Shown one piece after another: positions 38,350 to 47,297 of a stretch of DNA of 64,000 nt. Origin of the DNA: Rothia sp. ZJ932. GTDB lineage: Bacteria; Actinomycetota; Actinomycetes; Actinomycetales; Micrococcaceae. Location: positions 1,426,001-1,490,000 of the forward strand of contig NZ_CP070480.1 of NCBI RefSeq assembly GCF_016924835.1, given 5' to 3'. How positions within the stretch are numbered: the first letter of the stretch is position 1; each line of letters starts with the position of its first letter. The notes beneath the pieces were generated by a model. It saw only the letters and a program-made list of their open reading frames with translations. It was not told the origin of the DNA and did no database searches. Both the position numbers and the translations under genes were made by a program.

Positions 38350-38713
38350 GTGCGCCTTGCGCCCTCTTTCGGGGCTTGCACGTTCTGGCCCATGATCTTG
38401 ATCCGCACACGGACGCGTCCACTGTCTTGGCAACAAATAGTCACGAAGGTAACGAGATTGGGCAGGTACTGCTTGAGACTACGATGTAGCACTCAAAGAT
38501 TCTTTGGCAACCTCTCCCTAGAGCGACTTTAGCGGTAACCTACCCGGTGCAGACCTAAAAGTTACTCGTGGCTCGGTCATGAGTGCGCGCATGAAGGCGC
38601 TGATCTACGCGCAGGCGCTCAACCGCCTGACCAATGAAATTGAAGTGGCTAACGATGAGACTGACCCAGAACAGGGGCAGGTTGCGACACCCTGGATCAA
38701 AAAGCTCTCCTGA
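38350..38713 (+). pseudogene. Decayed gene remnant
   Basis: Two pieces look coding but are out of frame or stopped: one encoding HTDASTVLATNSHEGNEIGQ and ending at a TAG near 38490, and one from about 38546 encoding GADLKVTRGSVMSARMKAL, then NRLTNEIEVANDETDPEQGQ and ending at TGA 38711. The second could make a 44-residue peptide from ATG 38579. The family is not recognised. Nearest intact neighbours are pyc and a MerR gene. Confidence 0.45.
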
Positions 38714-38749
38714 TGCCAACTGACGCATCCATCGGGCCATGAGAAACCC

Positions 38750-38799
38750 AAAAGCGGCGGTGCCACCAATTATTTCACTGGTGGCACCGCCGCTTTTTT
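38750..38799. terminator. Bidirectional terminator
   Basis: Perfect stem AAAAGCGGCGGTGCCACCA / TGGTGGCACCGCCGCTTTT between the remnant and the convergent MerR gene. Confidence 0.93.
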
Positions 38800-38809
38800 C
38801 TAAAACTTT

Positions 38810-39481
38810 TTACATGCCCTGAGCTTTACGCGCTCGACGAGCTGAAAGCTCATCATGCACTTCCTCTTCAGTCAGCTGTGCAGTGGATTCGCCGGGCAGC
38901 TGCGAAAGGTTAATTTCTAGTTCGCGCCATACGCGACCAATGGCAATGCCAAAGACGCCCTGCCCTGCCTGAACCAAGTCAATGACCTCTGAGGCGCTGG
39001 TGCATTCGTAAACAGATGCGCCATCACTCATCAGGGTAATACCAGCAAGGTCTTCAACACCGCGGGTGCGCAGGTGGTCAACGGATGAACGAATCTGCTG
39101 AAGTGAAACGCCAGTATCGAGCAAACGCTTAACGATTTTTAGTACCAGAACATCGCGAAAGCTATAAAGACGCTGAGTTCCAGAACCTGACGCTGAGCGC
39201 ACGGTCGGTTCTACAAGGTGGGTGCGTGCCCAGTAGTCCAATTGGCGGTAGGTGATACCGGCTGCTTTGCAGGCGGTCGGTCCGCGGTAGCCCAGGTTCT
39301 CATCAACCAAAGAAAGAGAATCGTTGAAAAGAACGCCCTGTTCGCCCTGAGGGGGCTGCTGAGGCATCACCTGGTCGAAACCCAGCAGGGGCTGGTCCAT
39401 CGGCAACTCTGCCGCGCGAAGGTGTGCGGAGCTACGGTCTGACCCCTCTTGGGGATCAAGGGCTGAAAAATCTTTAGCCAC
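38810..39481 (-). CDS. MerR-family regulator (Rv1830-like)
   Basis: 223 residues with an N-terminal disordered segment, then a MerR helix-turn-helix (about 65-135: GPTACKAAGITYRQLDYWART, then a Ser/Gly/Thr-rich wing and RLYSFRDVLVLK) and a C-terminal domain ending in ARRARKAQGM. It corresponds to the second MerR gene in the mycobacterial gcvH-garA-Rv1828-Rv1829-Rv1830 cluster. Targets here are unknown. Confidence 0.88.
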   Translation of the reverse strand: MAKDFSALDPQEGSDRSSAHLRAAELPMDQPLLGFDQVMPQQPPQGEQGVLFNDSLSLVDENLGYRGPTACKAAGITYRQLDYWARTHLVEPTVRSASGSGTQRLYSFRDVLVLKIVKRLLDTGVSLQQIRSSVDHLRTRGVEDLAGITLMSDGASVYECTSASEVIDLVQAGQGVFGIAIGRVWRELEINLSQLPGESTAQLTEEEVHDELSARRARKAQGM

Positions 39482-39791
39482 GACAACATCCTTTCACACA
39501 TGCGCGTACGTTCAATCCATCCTACTCGCTCACTACCAAAACCGTAGAATTGAGGGACTTAGTTAGCTTAAAACCTCACCGGGCTTTTGCTGCGTTTTAA
39601 CACGCCTAAAAATTCATGTTTATCAGTGACTTGCACTGCCCCACCGCAGGCAGTGTGTGTTGGGCACACTTCAGCGCAGGGCAAGAGGCTACAACGCAAC
39701 CGGCACACTCTTGCACCCGCCCTTGTGCTGAGAAAGCAGAGAAGAGAGCACTGATCGGCACCGTCTTTAGAGAAATTTATTCAGCAGCCGT
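39482..39791. other. Intergenic gap between two MerR genes
   Basis: 310 bp without a convincing gene on either strand. In mycobacteria a DUF151 bifunctional-nuclease-like gene (Rv1829) sits at this place; it is absent here. Presumably holds the promoter of the Rv1830-like gene. Confidence 0.55.
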
Positions 39792-40550
39792 CTACTCATA
39801 GGTAGGCATGGATGCAGCGACCAGGGTCATGTGCAGACGCAGACAAAGCTGAGCGATGTCTTGGGCACGCTCTGCAGCTTGAGCCCTTGAAGAGGCGTCC
39901 TTACGCAAGGCAAGAGGGGCTACGGCGGTCTCAATCAGTCCTACTTCGCGTTCGGCAGCTGATCTAAAAGAACGCAGGTGACGAGGCTGCAACCCGTGGC
40001 GCGTCAAATCTAAGCAGACCTGCACCACAACAACATCGTATTCGTCATACCCGGTTTCTGATTCACGAATCAAACCGTGGTTCAGCAACTCCCGCAGTAA
40101 GGGCAACTCAGCCCCGGTTTTTGCCGCTAGCTCTCGTAAAGAATAGGTACGCGCCGGATCGGCAGCGCCTTCCTTGGGTTCTGCGGCAGCTCCCCCGGTA
40201 GGTTCCTCATCGCTGTGAGCTTCAAGGTTCACCTCAGCAAAGGGCGAAGCTAAACGCCCAGCATCTACTGCCTCTAGCCGGTCTTTGATAACCTTCAGCG
40301 GCAGATACTGATCACGCTGCAATTCAAGAATGTACCGCAGGCGCTCCACATCATTCTGTGAGTACTTGCGGTACCCCGTGTTCGTACGCTGCGGAAAAAC
40401 CAATCCCTTATCTTCGAGAAAGCGAATCTTTGAGGCACTGATCCCCGGAAAATCAGCGTCAAGCTGGCTCAGCACCTGACCAATCGTTTTGTTCTTGCGA
40501 TCGCGTACTGAGCCCTCCACTTCCTCTGACTCTGCGAAGTTGTGCGGCAT
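39792..40550 (-). CDS. ftsR: FtsR-like MerR regulator
   Basis: 252-residue MerR-type regulator. The N-terminal winged helix contains KTIGQVLSQLDADFPGISAS, KIRFLEDKGLV and TGYRKYSQNDVERLRYIL; the C-terminal half (about 130-245) contains a second helical domain. It corresponds to Rv1828 and to Corynebacterium glutamicum FtsR, which activates ftsZ; the same role here is inferred. Its ATG overlaps the garA stop by one base (TAATG), so the two are coupled. Confidence 0.88.
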   Translation of the reverse strand: MPHNFAESEEVEGSVRDRKNKTIGQVLSQLDADFPGISASKIRFLEDKGLVFPQRTNTGYRKYSQNDVERLRYILELQRDQYLPLKVIKDRLEAVDAGRLASPFAEVNLEAHSDEEPTGGAAAEPKEGAADPARTYSLRELAAKTGAELPLLRELLNHGLIRESETGYDEYDVVVVQVCLDLTRHGLQPRHLRSFRSAAEREVGLIETAVAPLALRKDASSRAQAAERAQDIAQLCLRLHMTLVAASMPTYE

Positions 40551-41008
40551 TATTGCTGCCCAAGCCCCAAGAAGAAGACAAAGTGGAACTTGCCGATGCG
40601 AATCTCATCGCCGTTCTTCAAAAATGCGTTATCAACGCGGTCACCATTGACGTAGGTGCCATTAAGTGAGTTCGCGTCGGTCAGGACGAAGGTACCTACG
40701 TTGGGAGTGAATACAGCGTGTTCACGCGAAACAGTAACATCATCGAGGAAGATTTCGCTGGTGGGCTTACGTCCGGCAACGATTGCCTTGTCTGCACCTG
40801 TTGCATCCTGCTCAACGGTTAGCAAGAAACGGGTGCCGGTTGTGTGCCCCTCAATGCCAATCAGCAGGGCTGAACCGGCAGGCAGGGTTGCAATGGTGTT
40901 CTGCTCTTCGGGTGAGAGAGAGTAGGAAGTGTTTTGCGCCGGGGAAGGAGTAAAACGAATCATCGAAAGAGTCGATGTAGCAGGGTGTGCATCGGGGTTC
41001 TGCACCAT
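40550..41008 (-). CDS. garA: GarA/OdhI-type FHA protein
   Basis: Forkhead-associated protein that in actinobacteria inhibits 2-oxoglutarate dehydrogenase and modulates glutamate metabolism, switched off by PknB/PknG phosphorylation of an N-terminal Thr pair. The FHA core is clear: AGRKPTSEIFLDD, VSREHAVF and DANSLNGTYVNGDRV. The start at ATG 41008 (AAGGAA site) gives 152 residues. The phospho-motif ETTSVFR of GarA appears altered: the likely equivalent reads STLSMIR, with one Thr replaced. First gene of the garA-ftsR pair. Confidence 0.9.
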   Translation of the reverse strand: MVQNPDAHPATSTLSMIRFTPSPAQNTSYSLSPEEQNTIATLPAGSALLIGIEGHTTGTRFLLTVEQDATGADKAIVAGRKPTSEIFLDDVTVSREHAVFTPNVGTFVLTDANSLNGTYVNGDRVDNAFLKNGDEIRIGKFHFVFFLGLGQQ

Positions 41009-41295
41009 GAAGTTATTCCTTGAAAATAGAGAAACGAGAGTGTTCACCTTACAATTGGTCACGTTCAGGTAACGGACCCTTGTAAATAGTAACGATTCGG
41101 TAAACAGTGAATCAGTAGTTCAATCTTAGCCGGTGAGTTTCAAACTGACTAGCTTCTAGCACTTTTTTACTCGGTGCGCCGCTCTACCCTAAAAATTGAA
41201 GAGACGAGAAGAGCTCCACCACCGGTGGAGCCCTCCTTACACTGAGTCCTCAAGACCCCACCGAGTACCCGGAAGAGGTTTAAAAATTTTAGCGA

Positions 41296-41685
41296 CTACT
41301 CAGCAATTTCACCTTCGTAATCACTTGCTGAGAGCAGAGAATCAATGTCGGCAGCGTTTGCAGGACGCAGCTCAATCAGCCAGCCCTCGCCGTAGGGGTC
41401 AGAGTTTACCAGTGCGGGGTCTGATTCAAGCGCGTCATTGATAGCAACAACTTCACCGGTGACGGGGCAGAAAAGATCTGAAACGCTCTTGGTGGACTCA
41501 ATCTCACCGAAGGTTGCTTCAGCATCAAAAGTTTCGCCTGCCTCGGGCAGATCAACATAAACTACGTCACCCAGCGCGTCCTGCGCGTGGTCGGTAATCC
41601 CCACACGAACAGTGCCCTCTGCGGTGGGGCTAGCAACCCATTCGTGTTCAGCGGTGTACTTAAGGCCTGCGGGAATGTTGCTCAT
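41296..41685 (-). CDS. gcvH: Glycine cleavage system H protein
   Basis: Lipoyl carrier of the glycine cleavage complex, 129 residues from the ATG at 41685 (AAAGGA site). The lipoylation Lys lies in GEIESTKSVSDLF. GcvP and GcvT are not encoded in the window, which matches the split arrangement seen near garA in mycobacteria. A short GCTCCACC / GGTGGAGC hairpin at 41213-41231 lies between it and garA. Confidence 0.96.
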   Translation of the reverse strand: MSNIPAGLKYTAEHEWVASPTAEGTVRVGITDHAQDALGDVVYVDLPEAGETFDAEATFGEIESTKSVSDLFCPVTGEVVAINDALESDPALVNSDPYGEGWLIELRPANAADIDSLLSASDYEGEIAE

Positions 41686-41883
41686 AATATGAGTCCTTTC
41701 AGTCACTTCTCGTGAAAGCTAACCCGTGTGTGAAAAGGGTTGAAAGCGGTAGTTCTAAGACTGTGGTTCAGTCTTATGTTTTCTAACATCTCACAGTATG
41801 TCACAGGCTACATCCATCTGTGATGCACGGACCATTAGAGTCGTAAAAAAGATTGCGAAATCCCCATCTTTCTCAACGCTCAA

Positions 41884-41934
41884 AGGCCCCAGGCACCCGC
41901 GTTTATCTTTCGACTGTGCGGGTACCTAGGGGCT
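41884..41934 (-). terminator. Hairpin after putA
   Basis: Imperfect stem GGCCCCAGG-CACCCGC / GCGGGTACCTAGGGGC just past the putA stop on the minus strand; only a short T-run, so moderate strength. Confidence 0.6.
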
Positions 41935-41980
41935 TCGCTAGCACATGCTAGTGCTTTTAGCTTCTCTGCGAGGCTCTAAT

Positions 41981-44900
41981 TTAGATGATGCCCTCTGAGA
42001 AGTGGTCAGGGTTACCAAAGCGGTGGGCGGTGATGGAAACTGCCTGCTCCTTGACGAAGGGCAGCATCTCCACACGTCCTGACTCGGTAACGGGCTGGGT
42101 GTAGACCGCGATATCGGGGCGACCACCCAGAGCCTCGTAAACGCTGTACGCATCAGTGCCAATGTAACGGATGCGTGAACCACCCAGTGCGGTGCTTTCA
42201 AGTTCGCGTATACTCTTGTGAGCTAGTTCGGCAAGGTTTGCCCGGTAGGTTGCGTCATCTTCTACCACTACCTTGACGCCTGCGTTTTCGATAGCGCCCA
42301 GAGCAGCAACGGGAATCTCCTGAGCAGTGGAGAGCTCTACGGGAGCGCCCGCTGCGATCCCCGCTAGCACTACACGAATACCGTGCATGAGCTGACCGGT
42401 GGAGTCCAAGCGAACCTGAACCTGCTGGGGTACGTAGCGCAAGATATTGCGCTCCACGCCCAATTGGGAAGGATCATGCTTGGCGCCGAATTCTAGTGCC
42501 CAGGCTTCAGCATCTGATGAGGTGGCGCGAGTCAGGTACTCGAGATCCTCAATGGTACCAGCGGTGGGTTCACGCAAGGACGCGAGCGCCTCGCGTACAC
42601 CGGCAACGCTCGGGGTCTGGGTAGCAGTTGATTCTGCTGACTCCCAGTCACTGAGTGCCACCAGGTAGGAGGGGCCACCCGCCTTGGTGCCAGAACCTAC
42701 GGTTGATTTCTTCCAACCGCCGAAGGGCTGGCGACGTACGATAGCGCCGGTGATACCGCGGTTGACGTAGAGGTTGCCTGCCTGAACCTTGGAGAGCCAC
42801 AAATCGAGTTCTTTGGAGTCCAAGGAGTGCAGACCTGCGGTCAGACCGTAGTCGGGTGCGTTCTGCAGTTCGATTGCTTCTTCGAGGGTCTTGGCGGTCA
42901 TGATGCCAAGAATCGGGCCGAAGTATTCGGTGAGGTGGTACTCAGAGCCGGGCTTGACGCCAACGCGGACGCCGGGTGACCAGAGCTTGCCGGTGTCATC
43001 GAGTTTCTTGGGTTCAATTGCCCATGACTCGCCCGCTTCGAGGGTGGTCAAACCGCGTAGCAGCTTGCCTTCGGGTTCTGAGATGATCGGGCCCATCTGC
43101 GATTCAATATCTTGCGGGTAGGCAACATGCAAGGAGCGTACCGCGTCAAGAAGCTGATTCTTGAAACGCTTTGAAGTAGCTACTGAACCCACCAGAATGA
43201 CGGTTGATGCTGCTGAACATTTCTGACCGGCGTGACCGAAGGCTGAGTAGACAACGTCTTTCACTGCCAGATCAAGGTCAGCATTAGGGGTAACGATGAT
43301 GGAGTTCTTGCCGGAGGTCTCACCGAAGAGGGGAAGGTCCTTGCGCCATGAACGGAACATTTCAGCGGTCTCGTAACCACCGGTGAGAATCAGACGGTCA
43401 ACTGCCTTGTGAGCTACCAGGTGCTGACCGGCGTCCCTGTTGGTGAATTTAGCCAGCTTGAAAACTTCGCGTGGCACGCCTGCGTCCCAGAGAATATCTG
43501 CGATGACAGCACCGGTGCGGGCGGTGTTGGATGCGGGCTTGAAGATAACACCCGAACCAGCTGCCAGCGCTGCCAGCACACCGCCGGTAGGAATAGCGGT
43601 TGGGAAGTTCCACGGCGGAATCACCAGGGTTAGGTTGACCGGATGGGCGATAGCTCCGTCAAATTCTTCAAGTTTTTCAGCCAGCATGGCGTAGTAGTAG
43701 GCGAAGTCGATAGCTTCTGATACTTCGGTATCGCCCTGTTCAAGAGTCTTGCCGGCTTCGAACGCCATAACTTCAAGCAGCTCATCACGGCGCACGGCGA
43801 GCTCGATGCCCACCTTGCGCAGAATATCACCGCGTTCCTTGCCGCTGAGGGCACCCCAGGCTTTGGACGCAGCCACAGTTTCATCAATGAGCTCTTCAAC
43901 GCGCTCGTTAGAATCGACCTCGTTGACGGCCAGGGTGTCAATGCCCAAGGTGGTGGTCTTAGAACGTTCCAGAATCTCACGACCCCAGATACGGTTAGCG
44001 CTCAAGGAGGGGTCGGTATCGGGGGTGTTATCGAACTCGCCGCGGGGCACAAAGACGTTCCCAGCGTTCTCCTCCAGACGATTCTGGGTACGCTTGGGAC
44101 CAGGAACCTCGTCGGTCACCGAGTTCAGCGAACGCAAGAAACGGTTCTTTTCGCGCTCGAAGAGCTCCTTGGAATCGTTGAGGTCAAAGACAGCGCTCAT
44201 GAAGTTCTCACTGGATGCGTTCTCTTCAAGGCGACGCACCAAGTAAGAGATTGCCACGTCGAATTCTTCGGGGCGCACCACGGGGGTGTAAAGCAAGAGG
44301 TGACCCACACGGCGGCGGATGATTTCTGCCTGCTGAGCTGCCATACCGATGAGCATTTCGAACTCAACAGAATCTGCTACACCGCGGTCTTCTGCTAGCA
44401 GCAGGGCAAAGGCAACATCAAAGAGGTTGTGACCAGCAACGCCGAGGCGAATGTTCTTAGCGTGCTCAGGTTGCAGCGCATAATCAAGGATGCGCTTGTA
44501 GTTAGTATCCGAGAGCTGCTTGGAATCCCACGTGGTCAGAGGCCAACCGTGCAGAGCGCCCTCAACAACTTCCATAGAAAGGTTAGCGCCCTTTACCAGG
44601 CGCACCTTGATGCGTGAGCCACCATCAGCAACGCGAGCAGCTGCCCACTTCTGCAGACGCATCATCGCGTCCAGGGTATCGGGCAGGTAAGCCTGCAATA
44701 CGATGCCCGCTTCAAGGTCTTTCAAGTGGGGCTGATCAAGAATCTTGGTGAAGACCTCAATGGTCATATCGAGATCCTTGTACTCTTCCATATCAAGGTT
44801 GATGAACTTCTTGACGGGAGAGTTTGCGGCCAGCTCATAGAGCGGGGTCAAAGATTTGACGGCGTGGTCCACTGCCTCGTCGAATGCCCAGTGAGAGTGG

Positions 44901-45466
44901 GGGCCCAGTACCGATGACACTTTAATCGAAACGTAGTCGATATCATCGCGCGCCAGCAGTCGCTTGGTTTCGCTCAGACGACGAGCAGCTTCTTTATCGC
45001 CCAGTACCGCTTCACCCAGAAGGTTGATATTGAGCTTGTTACCGGTGGAGGTCAAGTGCTCAATGGCAGGACCGAGCTTCTCATCACGGGCGTCCACAAT
45101 CAGGTGACCCACCATCTGACGCAGCACCTTGCGGGCAATATCGACAGTGGGGGTTGACACCTGTGACGCGAGCTTACCGCCAACATTTACCGCTGACTTC
45201 ATGTACCAGGGCAAGAAACCTGGAACCAGCGGAGCAATACGTGCCAGATTCTTACCGGCAACAGTCTTATCTTCAGGGCGAACTACACCGTCAACGAAGC
45301 CGACAGTAAACTCAAGACCGTTGGGATCCTTAAGGACGCCCGCCAGCTTCTGCGCTGAAGCATCTGCGGGAATATTCTGGGCATCTTTCACCCAGTTTTC
45401 AACCAGGCTAACAGCCTCTTGTGCCATCTGCTGGTAGTGTGCTGAGGCAAATACCTTCTCGTTCAT
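41981..45466 (-). CDS. putA: Bifunctional proline dehydrogenase / delta-1-pyrroline-5-carboxylate dehydrogenase
   Basis: Oxidises proline to glutamate in two steps with substrate channelling. 1161 residues: FAD-dependent PRODH barrel (about 75-440, with VKVSS-like strands, LVKGANLSME and RRVGHLL) followed by an aldehyde dehydrogenase domain (about 500-1000; PPWNFPTAIPTGG, FGETSGKNSI, catalytic Cys in HAGQKCSAAS) and a C-terminal ALDH-like flap. There is no N-terminal ribbon-helix-helix DNA-binding domain, so unlike enterobacterial PutA it cannot repress its own gene. The divergent LysR gene is the likely regulator. Confidence 0.96.
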   Translation of the reverse strand: MNEKVFASAHYQQMAQEAVSLVENWVKDAQNIPADASAQKLAGVLKDPNGLEFTVGFVDGVVRPEDKTVAGKNLARIAPLVPGFLPWYMKSAVNVGGKLASQVSTPTVDIARKVLRQMVGHLIVDARDEKLGPAIEHLTSTGNKLNINLLGEAVLGDKEAARRLSETKRLLARDDIDYVSIKVSSVLGPHSHWAFDEAVDHAVKSLTPLYELAANSPVKKFINLDMEEYKDLDMTIEVFTKILDQPHLKDLEAGIVLQAYLPDTLDAMMRLQKWAAARVADGGSRIKVRLVKGANLSMEVVEGALHGWPLTTWDSKQLSDTNYKRILDYALQPEHAKNIRLGVAGHNLFDVAFALLLAEDRGVADSVEFEMLIGMAAQQAEIIRRRVGHLLLYTPVVRPEEFDVAISYLVRRLEENASSENFMSAVFDLNDSKELFEREKNRFLRSLNSVTDEVPGPKRTQNRLEENAGNVFVPRGEFDNTPDTDPSLSANRIWGREILERSKTTTLGIDTLAVNEVDSNERVEELIDETVAASKAWGALSGKERGDILRKVGIELAVRRDELLEVMAFEAGKTLEQGDTEVSEAIDFAYYYAMLAEKLEEFDGAIAHPVNLTLVIPPWNFPTAIPTGGVLAALAAGSGVIFKPASNTARTGAVIADILWDAGVPREVFKLAKFTNRDAGQHLVAHKAVDRLILTGGYETAEMFRSWRKDLPLFGETSGKNSIIVTPNADLDLAVKDVVYSAFGHAGQKCSAASTVILVGSVATSKRFKNQLLDAVRSLHVAYPQDIESQMGPIISEPEGKLLRGLTTLEAGESWAIEPKKLDDTGKLWSPGVRVGVKPGSEYHLTEYFGPILGIMTAKTLEEAIELQNAPDYGLTAGLHSLDSKELDLWLSKVQAGNLYVNRGITGAIVRRQPFGGWKKSTVGSGTKAGGPSYLVALSDWESAESTATQTPSVAGVREALASLREPTAGTIEDLEYLTRATSSDAEAWALEFGAKHDPSQLGVERNILRYVPQQVQVRLDSTGQLMHGIRVVLAGIAAGAPVELSTAQEIPVAALGAIENAGVKVVVEDDATYRANLAELAHKSIRELESTALGGSRIRYIGTDAYSVYEALGGRPDIAVYTQPVTESGRVEMLPFVKEQAVSITAHRFGNPDHFSEGII

Positions 45467-45603
45467 CTCAAACCTCCGTAGTCACCTGAACCAGTGACGT
45501 CAGTAATTGTTTCTTCTACATTATGTCCCAGCTCACCACTTTAGTAAAATTAAATTATCTTTAGATATATACTTTAGTTTTTCTAAATATTGGAGGTCGT
45601 CAG
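45467..45603. promoter_or_regulatory. Divergent putA / LysR promoter region
   Basis: 137-bp intergenic region with a very AT-rich core at about 45540-45595. LysR-type regulators usually bind T-N11-A motifs in such divergent gaps; several partial matches are present but none can be singled out by eye. Confidence 0.45.
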
Positions 45604-46488
45604 ATGTACGACGTACGCCGACTCAATATGCTGCTCGAAGTCCACGAACGTGGCACTCTAGCCGCCGCCGCACAAACCCTGCATCTCACCCCATCAGCAA
45701 TCTCACAGCAACTCTCAGCACTCGAAAAAGAGGTCGGTACTCCCCTACTCACCCACGTCCGCCGCCGCTACCAGCTCACCGAAGCTGGACGCATCCTCAT
45801 TGAAGGCACCCGCAGCGTCCTCAGCGAACTCGACACCATGAAAACCCGCATCGAAAGACTCACCGGTGAACCCAGCGGCACCGTACGAATCGCCATCTTT
45901 CAATCCGCCGCGCTCGCTGTGCTACCGAAGGCACTGGAATACCTCGCTCAGCATGCCCCGCAGGTCGCCCTGCACGCAGTGCAAATAGAGCCAGAAATTG
46001 GACTCACCATGACCAAAAGCCGCGAATTCGACATCACCATCGCAGAAGCCTACCCCCACCATTTCATTCCAGAAATGAGCGAACTTAGCTACGATCTGCT
46101 CACCCACGACCCTTTGCACCTCATGGTGCCTACAAGCTCGGCAGTTGAACACGTTGCAGATACGCATGCCCTACCCTGGGTATTGGAACGCCCCGGCAAC
46201 ACCAGCCGAGAGTGGGCGATCAATCGTTGCCGTTCCTTCGGTTTCGACCCGACTATTCGCTACGAAATAGATGACGTCATCACCCACGTCCACCTGGTTA
46301 AAGCGGGGCTGGCAGCAGCGATGGTTCCCCACTTCATTGTGCAAGCAATCGATAGCCTTGACGGCGTACGACTCATCGACCACGAAGAGCAAAGCCGTAA
46401 GATTTTTGTGGTAACTCGCACCGAATCGCGCGATCAGCTCTCTATTACCGCCGTTAGAGAAGCCCTACAGCACGCCGTCAACCACTAA
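45604..46488 (+). CDS. LysR-family transcriptional regulator
   Basis: 294 residues with an N-terminal winged helix-turn-helix (LAAAAQTLHLTPSAISQQLSA, about 19-39) and a C-terminal substrate-binding domain (about 90-290). Preceded by TTGGAGG. Transcribed divergently from putA, so it probably senses proline or its catabolites and controls putA; this is inference from position. Confidence 0.9.
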   Translation: MYDVRRLNMLLEVHERGTLAAAAQTLHLTPSAISQQLSALEKEVGTPLLTHVRRRYQLTEAGRILIEGTRSVLSELDTMKTRIERLTGEPSGTVRIAIFQSAALAVLPKALEYLAQHAPQVALHAVQIEPEIGLTMTKSREFDITIAEAYPHHFIPEMSELSYDLLTHDPLHLMVPTSSAVEHVADTHALPWVLERPGNTSREWAINRCRSFGFDPTIRYEIDDVITHVHLVKAGLAAAMVPHFIVQAIDSLDGVRLIDHEEQSRKIFVVTRTESRDQLSITAVREALQHAVNH

Positions 46489-46535
46489 GTATTCAGCCAT
46501 TTCCCACCCCTTTTCACGCTATAAACGCACACAAA

Positions 46536-46583
46536 AAGACGGTAGTAGCCGAAACGCATATCGCTACCGGCAACTACCGCCTT
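46536..46583. terminator. Terminator between LysR gene and Tat protein gene
   Basis: Stem AAGACGGTAGT / ACTACCGCCTT with one mismatch; T-run (TCTTTTTG) on the minus strand side. Confidence 0.75.
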
Positions 46584-46613
46584 AATACATTTGAGAGTTA
46601 TTTACCCCTTAAA

Positions 46614-47285
46614 CTAGAGACGAACCGCTACAACCTCAGCGCTTTGCGCCTGCACAAAGTTATCGATAGTAGCGTCAAGAACACAGCTTGCCACAAACTG
46701 CACCTGGGCATACTTGGCCTTATTGACCGAAGCGTGGGCCTTCCAGTCAACGGCAACAGTTGATGCCTTGCCGCTAGGCAAATTAAAAGCCAGCGAGAGG
46801 AAGCTAGTGTCACCCTCAACGCGTGTGCCCCGCATCGCCAAGCGGTCACCGGACGAACCAGCGCGGGTAACGAATGCGCGCGTGTCCTTCTCCAACAAAC
46901 CGGAGGCTCGCAAACGGCGAGCGCTCAGCTCAATAGTCGTACCGGCTGCAATTGTCTGGTTACCGTTGTTGCGAATCACCAACTTATTGGGCATGTTGAC
47001 CATGGTGACGGTATCTGATGAGTTTTCGTACTGTACACGCTGGGGGTCGCCCGTGCCTATCAGCTCAAGTTTAACCGACCGAAAGTTCGCTTCAACGGCA
47101 GTGTTCTCCAGAACAATCGGGGTAGGCACTCTACGGTTATAACGATTGGTAGCAGGACGCCGGTTGGACGGGGAGTACACGCCGGGAGGCAGCGGCGCTG
47201 CGTGGGCGGCCACGGTGCTTGCGGTGAAGCCTACTGAGAGCACACCCACTTTGAGGGCGGTGCGACGGGTTGAGTTCTGTGTCAT
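46614..47285 (-). CDS. Tat-signal secreted protein of unknown function
   Basis: 223 residues. The N-terminus has a twin-arginine signal (STRRTALKVGVLSVGF, cleavage after AHA near residue 29). The mature part is rich in beta-strand-like sequence and Asn/Thr/Val, with no recognised domain and a single Cys near the C-terminus. Export in folded form is inferred from the RR motif. It begins 12 bp after the upstream gene stop, so the two form a two-gene unit. Confidence 0.75.
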   Translation of the reverse strand: MTQNSTRRTALKVGVLSVGFTASTVAAHAAPLPPGVYSPSNRRPATNRYNRRVPTPIVLENTAVEANFRSVKLELIGTGDPQRVQYENSSDTVTMVNMPNKLVIRNNGNQTIAAGTTIELSARRLRASGLLEKDTRAFVTRAGSSGDRLAMRGTRVEGDTSFLSLAFNLPSGKASTVAVDWKAHASVNKAKYAQVQFVASCVLDATIDNFVQAQSAEVVAVRL

Positions 47286-47297
47286 GGGTTAGATTCC

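Larger units (their letters stand above)
38083..38809. other. Long low-coding stretch with gene remnants
   Basis: 727 bp without an intact gene. The right half contains short stretches with coding character (see the pseudogene at 38350-38713). The left half should contain the pyc promoter. A strong terminator sits at 38750-38799. Confidence 0.6.

Noticed and set aside
41213-41231. GCTCCACC / GGTGGAGC hairpin between gcvH and garA as a terminator
   Set aside because: The stem is short and lacks a T-run on either strand, so it is only mentioned under gcvH.
41686-41980. Glycine riboswitch near gcvH
   Set aside because: No tandem glycine-aptamer features could be seen upstream of gcvH.
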